From Actinomycetes bacterium (GTDB lineage: Bacteria; Actinomycetota; Coriobacteriia; WRKU01; WQUG01): 12,634 nucleotides of DNA. Positions 1 to 7,641 of the stretch are shown piece after piece. Below the pieces are notes generated by a model. The model saw nothing but the letters and a program-made list of their open reading frames with translations, searched no databases and was not told the origin of the DNA. The DNA lies in contig WQUG01000046.1 of NCBI GenBank assembly GCA_009785855.1, positions 1 to 12,634 of the forward strand, read 5' to 3'. A program made the position numbers and the translations under genes. Position 1 is the first letter of the stretch; each line of letters begins with the position of its first letter.

Positions 1-512
1 CCGACGAGCGTCGCTTCACTCTGGCGCTTGGCAACAACATCCTTGGGGGCACGATGAGCTCGCGCCTGTTCCAGGAGATCCGCGAGAAGGAGGGGCTCGT
101 CTACGCCACCTATTCGACGCCGCAGCTCTATCAGGACGCGGGCCTGCTCGCGCTGTATGCCGGTACGCGCCCGGAGAACGCCGAGCATGTTCTGGAGCTC
201 ATGGAGCGCGAGTTCGACCGGATCGCGCGCGAACCGGTCAGCGCCGACGAGCTTGAGATGGCGCGTCAGTCCGCGAAGGGGGCGCTGGCGCTGTCGATGG
301 AATCGACCTCGCGACGCATGATCGCGCTTGCGCAAAACGAGCTCTTCGGCTCGCCGCAGCTTGACTTCGACGAACTCCTGGCCCGCTATGACGTGGTCAC
401 CGTCGATGACATCGCATCGATCATGGCCGATCTGGGAGCGCGTCCACGGGTGCTCGCGGTGGTCGGGCCGTTCGCTGCGCAGAGCTTCGAACTGGAAGGA
501 GAGAGCTCATGA
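1..512 (+). CDS. M16 family zinc peptidase, C-terminal fragment (5' end outside window)
   Basis: This is the last ~170 codons of an M16 (pitrilysin/processing-peptidase-like) metallopeptidase. The frame is already open at base 3, so the ATG at 54 is an internal methionine (in GGTMSSRLFQ) and not the start. The visible part is the C-terminal clam-shell domain. It carries the GGTMSSRLFQEIREKEGLVY signature, whose Arg and Tyr belong to the conserved R/Y pair of M16B proteins that helps bind the substrate backbone. The zinc-binding HxxEH motif should lie upstream of the window, so activity cannot be judged. The stop overlaps dapB by 4 bases (ATGA), suggesting translational coupling. In Mycobacterium, Streptomyces and Bacillus an M16 gene of this type (PepR/MlpA) sits next to pnp and close to dap genes, so pnp and rpsO are the expected upstream neighbours (inference). 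Substrate unknown. Confidence 0.93.
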   Translation, partial: DERRFTLALGNNILGGTMSSRLFQEIREKEGLVYATYSTPQLYQDAGLLALYAGTRPENAEHVLELMEREFDRIAREPVSADELEMARQSAKGALALSMESTSRRMIALAQNELFGSPQLDFDELLARYDVVTVDDIASIMADLGARPRVLAVVGPFAAQSFELEGESS

Positions 513-1276
513 TACGAGTCGCACTGGCAGGGGCCGCCGGACGGATGGGCAGCGCGTGTCGCGAAGCGATAGGCGCAGCTCATGACCTGGAACTGGTGGC
601 CTGCATCGATCGCAGCACGATAGAAGGCGCGGCGCCGACTTTCGACACGGTGGCAGAGGCGCTTGCGGCGACGTCGCCCGACGTCCTGGTCGATTTCACG
701 GCGCCGACTGCGGTCGAGGCCAACATCCGCGCCGCGCTGAGCCTTGGCATCGACTGCGTCGTCGGCACCACGGGGCTGTCCGCGGCTGCGACAGACGCGC
801 TCGCCTCAGAGATCGGCGCCGGGACCTGCCTGTTCGTCGCGCCGAACTTCGCGATAGGGGCAGTCCTGCTCATGCAGCTCAGCGCGCAGATAGCGCGCTT
901 CATGCCTGACGCCGAGATCATCGAGCTCCATCACAACCAGAAGAAGGACGCGCCCTCCGGGACCGCGATCCGCACCGCCGAGCTGATCGCCGCCGCGCGC
1001 CCGCAAGCCCAGGGCGCGCCGGGCGCAGAATCAGAGATCGCCGGCTGCGCAGGCGCCCGGGGGGCCCGCGTCAACGACATCCCGGTGCACTCGGTGCGCC
1101 TGCCGGGTCTGGTGGCGCATCAGGAGGTCATCTTCGGCGGACCCGGGCAGACGCTCACCTTGCGCCATGACTCGATGGACCGCGCAAGCTTCATGCCGGG
1201 GGTGCTCCTGGCCTGTCGGGAGGTCGGTTCGCGCGAGGGTCTGATCGTCGGTCTCGAGAACCTTATGGACACCTGA
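509..1276 (+). CDS. dapB: 4-hydroxy-tetrahydrodipicolinate reductase (DapB)
   Basis: Cytosolic enzyme reducing the DapA product with NAD(P)H to tetrahydrodipicolinate, the second committed step of the diaminopimelate/lysine pathway. At 255 aa it has the usual family length. An N-terminal Rossmann fold begins with the nucleotide-binding loop GAAGRMG (residues 8-14), followed by VDFTAP (61-66) and VVGTTG (84-89). The catalytic/substrate motif HHNQKKDAPSGTA (141-153) holds the HHxxKxDAPSGT consensus intact, with His141, His142 and Lys145. The C-terminal stretch VRLPGLVAHQEVIFG is also typical. The start at 509 is supported by a strong Shine-Dalgarno sequence (AAGGAGAG, 496-503) and by the 4-base overlap with the M16 gene. 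Its partner dapA lies one gene downstream, separated by a DHFR-like gene. Confidence 0.97.
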   Translation: MIRVALAGAAGRMGSACREAIGAAHDLELVACIDRSTIEGAAPTFDTVAEALAATSPDVLVDFTAPTAVEANIRAALSLGIDCVVGTTGLSAAATDALASEIGAGTCLFVAPNFAIGAVLLMQLSAQIARFMPDAEIIELHHNQKKDAPSGTAIRTAELIAAARPQAQGAPGAESEIAGCAGARGARVNDIPVHSVRLPGLVAHQEVIFGGPGQTLTLRHDSMDRASFMPGVLLACREVGSREGLIVGLENLMDT

Positions 1277-1284
1277 GGATAGCG

Positions 1285-1842
1285 ATGCGCGAGCTCATCT
1301 ACTACTGCACGGTCAGCCTTGACGGAAAGATCGCTGACGCGCAGGGCTCCACCTCCTGGATGCACGGGGCAGCGGGCGAGGACTACGGTTTCGCGGATTT
1401 CTATCGAGAGGTCAGCGCGCTGTTGCTCGGGCGCGTGGCTTATGAGCAGATGCTCTCGACGGGCGACTTCTTCCCCTACGCCGACAAACCGGTCTTCGTG
1501 TTCAGTCACAACGCTGATCTGAGGCGCGCGGCAGAGTGCGTCCAGATCATCAGCGATACGACGCCGGAGGTCTTCGTGGCGCGCCTCAAGCTGCACGAGG
1601 TCGACACCGGGCCGCTCTGGCTCGGCGGGGGAGCTCAGTTGGCAACGACGCTTTTGACCGCGGGGCTCGTCGATGAGATCGTCCTGCACGTCCAACCGCT
1701 CATCTTAGGCGCAGGACTCCCGTTCCTGGGGTCCGGCGATATCCCTGCATGCGCCCTTGACCTGCAGGAATGTCAAGAGATGCCCGCTGGCTTCGTGAAA
1801 CTCCGATACCGAACGGTTAAGTCCTGGCGCGCTGATATATAG
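1285..1842 (+). CDS. RibD_C / dihydrofolate-reductase-like oxidoreductase
   Basis: A 185-aa protein matching the 'dihydrofolate reductase family' or RibD C-terminal domain (YyaP/YwjB-like), which uses NADPH on pterin- or pyrimidine-like substrates. It opens with YYCTVSLDGKIAD (6-18), the family's first strand and loop. LLLGRVAYEQM (47-57) matches the conserved LGRxTYE-type element. WLGGGAQLATTLL (112-124) is the glycine-rich NADPH-binding segment, followed by VDEIVLHVQPLILGAG (129-144). These features are of the RibD_C type rather than classical FolA. The gene starts 8 bases after dapB, with GAGGAT overlapping the dapB stop as a weak ribosome site, so it is probably cotranscribed with dapB. 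Codon use includes a TTA (1704-1706), rare in this window. The true substrate is unknown; a role in folate reduction is possible but not shown. Confidence 0.85.
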   Translation: MRELIYYCTVSLDGKIADAQGSTSWMHGAAGEDYGFADFYREVSALLLGRVAYEQMLSTGDFFPYADKPVFVFSHNADLRRAAECVQIISDTTPEVFVARLKLHEVDTGPLWLGGGAQLATTLLTAGLVDEIVLHVQPLILGAGLPFLGSGDIPACALDLQECQEMPAGFVKLRYRTVKSWRADI

Positions 1843-1890
1843 CGGTCTGTGAGACAATAGTGCTCAGCATTCTATCGTGAAGGAGCGCAC

Positions 1891-2805
1891 ATGTCACAGG
1901 AACCACGCTTCGGGCGTCTGCTCACGGCTATGGTGACGCCTTTTACTCCCGACCTCGAACTCGATCTGCCGCGTGCCGCCGCCCTGGCGCAGCGCCTTGT
2001 GCAGCAGGGTAGCGAAGGGCTCATCGTCAACGGCACGACGGGGGAGTCTCCGACGATCTCTCGTCCGGAACGCCTTGAGCTCTTCAAGGCCGTCCGCTCA
2101 GCGGTCGGCGGTCAGATCCCGCTGGTCGCCAACGTGGGAGATAACTGCACCGCGGACAGTGTCGAGTTCGCGAAGAAGGTCGCCCAGCTCGGCTTCGAAG
2201 GCCTGCTCGTCGTGACCCCCTACTACAACAAGCCACCCCAGGAGGGTCTGTACCGGCATTTCAGGGCGGTCGCGGAGGCGGTGCCGGATACCCCGGTCAT
2301 CCTCTACAACATCCCTTCGCGCTGTGTCGTCAACATCGAGCCTGACACGATCATCCGGCTCGCTCATGACGTCCCCAACATCGTGGCCGTCAAACAGGCC
2401 CACAGCGACATGAACCAGGTCGATGAGATCCTCAGCCGCGCCCGGGGCTTTGAGGTCCTGTCCGGCGACGACGATCTCACGCTCGAGATGATGAAGCGTG
2501 GCGGCAGCGGCGTCATCTCGGTGACGGCGCACGTCGCGGGCGACGCCCTGCATAAGATGATCGCTGCCTATATCGCCGGGGATCTGCACGTGGCAGAAGA
2601 GATCAACGCGATCCTGGCGCCACTGCACAAGACCCTGTTCTCGACGACGAACCCGATCATGGTCAAGGCAGCCCTGGCGATCACTGGTTTCGAGGTCGGC
2701 GGACTCCGCCTGCCTCTGATCGATGCGAACGCAGAACAGCGGGCCGCGCTCAAGGAAGTGCTCGTCTCGATCGATTCCAAACTACGAGAGAGGAACTATC
2801 GCTGA
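1891..2805 (+). CDS. dapA: 4-hydroxy-tetrahydrodipicolinate synthase (DapA)
   Basis: Condenses pyruvate with aspartate semialdehyde, the entry step to diaminopimelate and lysine, in the cytosol. The 304-aa length fits the class I aldolase TIM barrel. Visible active-site elements are GTTGES (48-53), the TPYYNKP segment (109-115, Tyr112), Tyr139 and Arg144 in YNIPSR, and the Schiff-base Lys168 in VAVKQAHSD. The start is supported by AAGGAG at 1880-1885, six bases ahead of the ATG. The 48 bases between 1842 and 1891 form the largest gap before recA and are the natural site for a promoter driving the long dapA-to-cinA gene string. A possible extended -10 (TGaGACAAT, 1850-1858) is visible there without a convincing -35, so I do not call it. 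The next gene, rnj, begins 3 bases after the stop. Confidence 0.97.
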   Translation: MSQEPRFGRLLTAMVTPFTPDLELDLPRAAALAQRLVQQGSEGLIVNGTTGESPTISRPERLELFKAVRSAVGGQIPLVANVGDNCTADSVEFAKKVAQLGFEGLLVVTPYYNKPPQEGLYRHFRAVAEAVPDTPVILYNIPSRCVVNIEPDTIIRLAHDVPNIVAVKQAHSDMNQVDEILSRARGFEVLSGDDDLTLEMMKRGGSGVISVTAHVAGDALHKMIAAYIAGDLHVAEEINAILAPLHKTLFSTTNPIMVKAALAITGFEVGGLRLPLIDANAEQRAALKEVLVSIDSKLRERNYR

Positions 2806-2808
2806 TCT

Positions 2809-4533
2809 ATGGCACAGCAACAACGTAGCCGACAGAAACAAGCGCACATCAAAGGCGGACAACCAGCACAAGCAAAGAAACTGACGCTGCGCGTCATCCC
2901 CCTCGGAGGGCTTGACGGCATCGGGAAGAACATGACGGTGCTCGAGTATGGCGATGACATGATCGTCGTCGACGCGGGACTGATGTTTCCCGATGACGAT
3001 CATCCCGGCATCGACCTTATCCTGCCCGACTATTCCTATGTGACCGAGAACGCGGACAAGCTGCGCGGGATCGTCGTGACCCACGGGCATGAGGACCACA
3101 CGGGCGCGCTCCCGTATCTGCTCAAGGACCTCGGCCGTCCCGTTCCGATCATCGCCACAAAACTGACGCTCGGTCTGATCAAGGGCAAGCTCGAAGAACA
3201 CAAGCTCAAGAAGGTCCGTTATCACGAGGTCAAGGACGGCGCGCACATGAGCCGGGGGGTCTTCGGGCTTGACTTCATCGCGATCAACCACTCGATCCCC
3301 GGCGCCGTCGCGGTCTGCATCCATACGCCGGTCGGCAACGTCTTGCATACGGGAGACTTCAAGTTCGACCAGACGCCCATCGACGGCCGTCAGACCGATT
3401 ATGCGGCGCTTGCGAAGCTGGGGCGCGGTGGCGTCATGCTGCTTTTAAGCGACTCGACCAATGCCGAGCACGCTGACCTCACGCGCAGCGAAGCAGTGGT
3501 CGGACGTGCTCTGGACCAGATCATCGCTCAGGCGAGCGGCTCGGTCATCGTCGCCTCCTTCGCCAGCCACATCCATCGTCTGCAGCAGATCGTCGATGCA
3601 GCGGCCCATGCGCAGCGTAAGGTTGTGGTCACGGGACGCTCGATGTTACAGAACACGAAGATCGCGCGTGAGCTGGGCTACCTGCACATCGCCGAGGAGG
3701 ATCTGCTCGACGCCTATGACATGAAGAACCTTCGCCCGGACCAGGTGGTCGTCATGTGCACCGGCAGCCAGGGCGAACCCCTCTCCGCGCTGGCGCGCAT
3801 GGCGATGGGCGAGCATCGGACGATCTCGATCTCGCCAGAGGACACGGTGATCCTTTCTGCCTCTCCGGTGCCGGGCAACGAGAAGGCCGTGGGCACCGTC
3901 ATCAACCGCCTCATGAAGATCGGCGCTGATGTCTATGACAAGGACCGAGCCCAGGTCCATGTCTCCGGGCATGCCTCTGCCGAGGAGCTGAAACTCATGC
4001 TCAACCTCATCAAACCCGAGTACTTCATGCCGGTCCATGGCGAGGTGCGCCATCTGGTCGCGCACAAGGAGCTGGCGCTTGCCGTCGGCATCCCTGACGA
4101 CTACATCTTCATCCTGGATAACGGCGATGTGCTCGAGTTCGACGAGGAAGGTGCGCGCATCGCGCCGGAGCAGGTGACCAACGGCGTCATCTACGTCGAC
4201 GGACTCAACGTCGGTGACAGCGACCAGGTCGTCATCCGCGACCGCCAGCATCTCTCCCAGGACGGCATCATCACCCTGGTGCTCACGGTCAATCGTAAGC
4301 AGGGCAGGGTCGTCGGCCAAAGCGAGATCGTCGCCCGCGGCGTCGTCTTTCCTGAAGGATTCGATCTTGAGGGCGCGCTGCTCGAGCGCGCGAAGAAGAC
4401 CGTGGAGCGGGCGGCACGCGAGCACGCCTCACTCAGCAATCTCCGCAAGAGCCTGCGCGACAGCGCGTCACAGCTCGTCTGGGAGACGACGAAGCGCCGT
4501 CCGATGGTGATCCCCGTCATCATCGAGGTGTAG
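2809..4533 (+). CDS. rnj: Ribonuclease J
   Basis: Metallo-beta-lactamase/beta-CASP ribonuclease with endo- and 5'-3' exonuclease activity in mRNA turnover and rRNA maturation. GGLDGIGKNM (33-42) is followed by the zinc motif HGHEDH (92-97: His92, His94, Asp96, His97), His161 in NHSIPGA and Asp183 in HTGDFKFD. SDSTNAE (214-220) and FASHIHRLQQ (251-260) belong to the beta-CASP part, and SGHAS (386-390) and PVHGE (408-412) give the late catalytic histidines. All expected metal ligands are present. At 574 aa it is slightly longer than B. subtilis RNase J1, because of a basic, glutamine-rich N-terminal extension of about 25 residues, probably disordered. It sits between dapA and uppP with 3-base gaps on both sides. 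The dapA-rnj pair is conserved in Actinomycetota and Bacillus. Confidence 0.96.
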   Translation: MAQQQRSRQKQAHIKGGQPAQAKKLTLRVIPLGGLDGIGKNMTVLEYGDDMIVVDAGLMFPDDDHPGIDLILPDYSYVTENADKLRGIVVTHGHEDHTGALPYLLKDLGRPVPIIATKLTLGLIKGKLEEHKLKKVRYHEVKDGAHMSRGVFGLDFIAINHSIPGAVAVCIHTPVGNVLHTGDFKFDQTPIDGRQTDYAALAKLGRGGVMLLLSDSTNAEHADLTRSEAVVGRALDQIIAQASGSVIVASFASHIHRLQQIVDAAAHAQRKVVVTGRSMLQNTKIARELGYLHIAEEDLLDAYDMKNLRPDQVVVMCTGSQGEPLSALARMAMGEHRTISISPEDTVILSASPVPGNEKAVGTVINRLMKIGADVYDKDRAQVHVSGHASAEELKLMLNLIKPEYFMPVHGEVRHLVAHKELALAVGIPDDYIFILDNGDVLEFDEEGARIAPEQVTNGVIYVDGLNVGDSDQVVIRDRQHLSQDGIITLVLTVNRKQGRVVGQSEIVARGVVFPEGFDLEGALLERAKKTVERAAREHASLSNLRKSLRDSASQLVWETTKRRPMVIPVIIEV

Positions 4534-4536
4534 CTG

Positions 4537-5352
4537 ATGAGTCTGCTGTATGCGATCGTCACGGGCATCGTTCAGGGGCTGACCGAGTATCTGCCCGTCT
4601 CTTCGACCGGCCATCTTGCCATCATCAACCTCATCTTCGGTCGCAAGGTCGGCGGGGGAGACCCCTTCATCATCTGGCTGCATGGCGCGACGCTCATGGC
4701 TCTGCTCGTCTATTTCTGGCGCGATATCGTCGACCTGATCCGGTGCTGGGCGCCCTCGCATCAACGCGACATGGCCCGTGAGCGGCGCATCTTCATCTTC
4801 ATCATCCTGGCGACGATCGTGACCGGGATCATGGGGCTCATCTACCAGAAGCTCGACCTTGCTGACGGGAGCTTCCTGATGCTGGGCCTGGGCTATGTCG
4901 TCACGACGCTCCTGCTGATCCTGGCAGAACGCCTGGGTTCGCGGGCGTCGCGGCGATCGATCGATCGCCTGGGCTCCGGGCGCGCGCTCGGCGTCGGCTT
5001 CGCTCAGGGGCTTGGCCTCATCGCGAGCATCTCGCGCAGCGGATCGACCATCGCCGGCGGGCTGTTCAGCGGACTTGACCGGGAGCAGGCGACCCGCTTC
5101 GCCTTTCTTGCGGGGATCCCCGCGATCGCGGCGGCCTTCCTGCTCGATCTGCTCGGCTTGGGACATCTGCCGGCGGACTGGAACTGGCTTGCCGCCGGCC
5201 TCGCTTTCGTGCTGGCGGCCGCGGTGGCCTATCTGAGCATCGGTTGGTTGCTCGCGCTGGTCAAACGAGTGCGCCTCTATGGCTTTGCAGCCTACACCGG
5301 TCTGCTCGCCGTCGTCTTGCTCATACTGGCGGCGCTGAAGGTGAAGATATAG
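4537..5352 (+). CDS. uppP: Undecaprenyl-diphosphate phosphatase (UppP/BacA)
   Basis: Integral membrane enzyme that dephosphorylates undecaprenyl diphosphate, recycling the lipid carrier for peptidoglycan and conferring basal bacitracin tolerance. The 271-aa length and strongly hydrophobic profile with several membrane segments fit BacA. The first signature is clear: QGLTEYLPVSSTGH (13-26), containing the Q/ExxxE pair (Gln13, Glu17) and His26. The second is LIASISRSGSTIAGGL (161-176). It keeps Ser-Arg-Ser-Gly with the key Arg167, but has Ala-Ser where most family members have Pro-Gly (PGxSRSG). The gene starts 3 bases after rnj and its stop is directly followed by the ftsK start, so it is embedded in the operon. 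Function is likely preserved because the catalytic residues remain, but the substitution deserves checking. Confidence 0.92.
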   Translation: MSLLYAIVTGIVQGLTEYLPVSSTGHLAIINLIFGRKVGGGDPFIIWLHGATLMALLVYFWRDIVDLIRCWAPSHQRDMARERRIFIFIILATIVTGIMGLIYQKLDLADGSFLMLGLGYVVTTLLLILAERLGSRASRRSIDRLGSGRALGVGFAQGLGLIASISRSGSTIAGGLFSGLDREQATRFAFLAGIPAIAAAFLLDLLGLGHLPADWNWLAAGLAFVLAAAVAYLSIGWLLALVKRVRLYGFAAYTGLLAVVLLILAALKVKI

Positions 5353-7641
5353 ATGGCAGCCTCCTCACGCAAGAGTTCGCGTACGAGCCAGAAGCGCCGG
5401 AGCAGTGCGAAGCGAAGCGACTCGTCCTGGCTTCACGAGAGTGGGATGCGCGACATCTTCGGGGTCGTGATCTCTGCCGTCGGTCTGGCCCTGTTCGTGT
5501 CCGTTGTGACCGTCAACACCGGCTTCGTGGCGCGTGCCCTCGGCTCATACCTGGGTCTCGCCTTCGGGCTCGGACGCTATGCCTTCGGCCTGATCCTGCT
5601 GGCCTGGGGCCTCTCGTTCTTCACCCCCCGCACCAACATCGACCAGCGCCGGGTCGGCCTGGGTCTGGCGGTCATCCTCCTGTCCTTTATCGCGACCTGC
5701 GCGCTGTTCACACCGCAACGACTTTACCTTGACGCCAGCTTCGTGAGTCATTACGGGGGCTATGTGGGCGGCGCGCTGTCCTGGGCGCTCGTCTCTCTGC
5801 TCGGCGTGGTCATCTCATCGATACTGATGGTCGCACTCTTCCTTGTGGGCCTGATCATCTGCGGGCTCTCGTTCTCGGCGATCACGGCGCGTCTCGCAGC
5901 TCTGCTCACGCGACGCCGGCTTGAGAAGAAACAGGTCGCCGACCCCGGGGATCTGCACGATGATCGGACCTTACCCCGGGCGAAGAACAACGACCGCACC
6001 CTGCACGCAGCTGAGCCCGCCGAGGACCGGGCTGCTCAGGGTCGGCGGCGAGAGCGGGGCACGGAGAAGACCCAGATCCTCGACCCAGCTGCCAACGTCA
6101 AGACGCAGGTACTGGCGCGCCCGGCGAAGAGCAGCGATCTCAAGCTGCCTGATCTCAGCTTGTTGCGTCTCAGCCCGAAGCAGAGCGCCGGGACGAGTCG
6201 CGAAACGAACGCCGAACTCGAGCAGACCGCGACGACGATCGTCGACACCCTGCAGACCTTCGGGGTCCCGGCCCGGGTGGTCGACTGGATCTGTGGCCCG
6301 ACCGTCACCCTCTTCAAGGTAGACATCGCCAAGGGGATCCGCACAAACCGCATCACGGCTCTTCAGGACGATCTGGCCCTGGCACTGGCCGCCTCGACGA
6401 TCCGCATCATGGCCCCGATCCCGGGAGAAAGCCTGATCGGTATCGAGGTGCCCAACGAGCGACGCAGCTCAGTGACCCTGCGCGACGTCCTCTCACAGGC
6501 GCCCCCTGCGGCAGCGCCTCTGACCCTTGCCATCGGCAAGGATGTGAGCGGCGACCCCATCCTGAAGGATCTGGCGAAGATGCCTCATGTGCTGATCGGG
6601 GGGACGACCGGCTCGGGCAAGTCCGTCGCGATCAACGCCATGCTCATGAGTATCCTGATGCGCGCCACCCCCGACGAGGTGCGTCTCGTGCTGGTCGATC
6701 CCAAGCGGGTCGAGCTCTCGACCTACAACGGCATCCCGCATCTCTATGTCCCGGTCGTGACCGATCCCAAAGAGGCAGCCAGCGCGCTTGCCTGGGCGGT
6801 CACCGAGATGGAGCGACGCCTCAAGAACCTTCAGAAGGCCGGCTCGCGCAACATCAACGAGTACTATCAGTTCCTTGCGAAGGCGCAAGCGACCGAGGAT
6901 CGACCTGACTGGGCAGGAGACATGCCGCTGCTCGTCATCGTCATCGACGAGCTTGCCGACCTCATGATGGCGGCCGGCAAAGAGGTCGAGCAGTCGATCG
7001 TGCGTCTGGCCCAGCTAGGACGCGCGGGCGGCATCCACCTGATCGTCGCGACCCAGCGCCCCGATGCGAACATCGTCACGCCGCTCATCAAGGCCAACAT
7101 CACGAACCGGATCGCCTTCAACGTGCCTTCGGCCATCGACTCCCGGGTCATCTTAGGTACGTCAGGGGCCGAGACCCTCACCGGCCTGGGAGACATGCTC
7201 TTCCAGATCCCCGAGTGGCCCAAGCCGAAGCGCATCCAGGGCTGCTTCGTCAGTGAAGACGAGGTCGTGGCTGTGACCGACATGATCAAGCATCAGGCGG
7301 AGCCCGACTATCACGAAGAGATCCTGAAGACCGTGGTCGGCGCGAGCGGCGCCGAGCGCGAAGAGGGCCTGGAGGCCGATGACCCCCTGCTCTGGGAGGC
7401 TGCCCAGATGGTCGTATCGGTCGGTATGGGATCGACCTCTTCGATCCAGCGCCGCTTCCGGGTGGGTTACTCACGGGCAGGGCGCATCATGGACATGCTC
7501 GAGCAGCGCGGCATCGTCGGGCCCCCCGATGGCTCCAAGCCACGCGAGGTCCTTCTCAGCCCCCAGGAACTCGATGAGATGATGGGGGGCGACATCGCGG
7601 CCGCACCTGAGGGCTTCGACTCTGACGAGGAGGACGCCTGA
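5353..7641 (+). CDS. ftsK: DNA translocase FtsK/SpoIIIE
   Basis: Septum-anchored hexameric ATPase that pumps chromosomal DNA during division. The 762 residues are close to B. subtilis SpoIIIE. After a basic serine-rich start (1-25) come about four membrane helices (roughly 35-57, 66-88, 101-117, 140-172). A charged linker follows (about 190-290) with repeated threonine motifs. Then comes the motor: Walker A GTTGSGKS (417-424) and Walker B VIVIDELADL with Asp532-Glu533. The C-terminal winged-helix gamma domain (about 676-740, including STSSIQRRFRVGYSRAGRIM) recognises orienting DNA sequences. The ATG directly abuts the uppP stop, and the gene's own TGA shares one base with the next ATG, preceded by GAGGAGG. 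Two TTA codons (5971-5973 and 7153-7155) are unusual for this window. I see no frameshift or missing motif. Confidence 0.96.
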   Translation: MAASSRKSSRTSQKRRSSAKRSDSSWLHESGMRDIFGVVISAVGLALFVSVVTVNTGFVARALGSYLGLAFGLGRYAFGLILLAWGLSFFTPRTNIDQRRVGLGLAVILLSFIATCALFTPQRLYLDASFVSHYGGYVGGALSWALVSLLGVVISSILMVALFLVGLIICGLSFSAITARLAALLTRRRLEKKQVADPGDLHDDRTLPRAKNNDRTLHAAEPAEDRAAQGRRRERGTEKTQILDPAANVKTQVLARPAKSSDLKLPDLSLLRLSPKQSAGTSRETNAELEQTATTIVDTLQTFGVPARVVDWICGPTVTLFKVDIAKGIRTNRITALQDDLALALAASTIRIMAPIPGESLIGIEVPNERRSSVTLRDVLSQAPPAAAPLTLAIGKDVSGDPILKDLAKMPHVLIGGTTGSGKSVAINAMLMSILMRATPDEVRLVLVDPKRVELSTYNGIPHLYVPVVTDPKEAASALAWAVTEMERRLKNLQKAGSRNINEYYQFLAKAQATEDRPDWAGDMPLLVIVIDELADLMMAAGKEVEQSIVRLAQLGRAGGIHLIVATQRPDANIVTPLIKANITNRIAFNVPSAIDSRVILGTSGAETLTGLGDMLFQIPEWPKPKRIQGCFVSEDEVVAVTDMIKHQAEPDYHEEILKTVVGASGAEREEGLEADDPLLWEAAQMVVSVGMGSTSSIQRRFRVGYSRAGRIMDMLEQRGIVGPPDGSKPREVLLSPQELDEMMGGDIAAAPEGFDSDEEDA

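Noticed and set aside
54..512. A complete 152-residue gene starting at ATG 54.
   Set aside because: The frame is open to base 3 and the residues upstream (GNNILGGT) continue the M16 signature, so this is the end of a longer gene.
1843..1890. Possible promoter or operator before dapA: an extended -10-like TGaGACAAT, a GTCT-GTG-AGAC hairpin and a TGCTcAGCA palindrome.
   Set aside because: There is no convincing -35, and the stems have only 4 pairs. Such short elements are expected by chance, although a promoter in this gap is plausible.
3646..4425. A 259-codon minus-strand open frame inside rnj (and a similar 232-codon one at 4468-5166 over the rnj end and uppP).
   Set aside because: Same codon-bias shadow effect. 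The + strand genes carry complete family motifs, and the antisense translations are rich in Arg, Asp and His without domain features.
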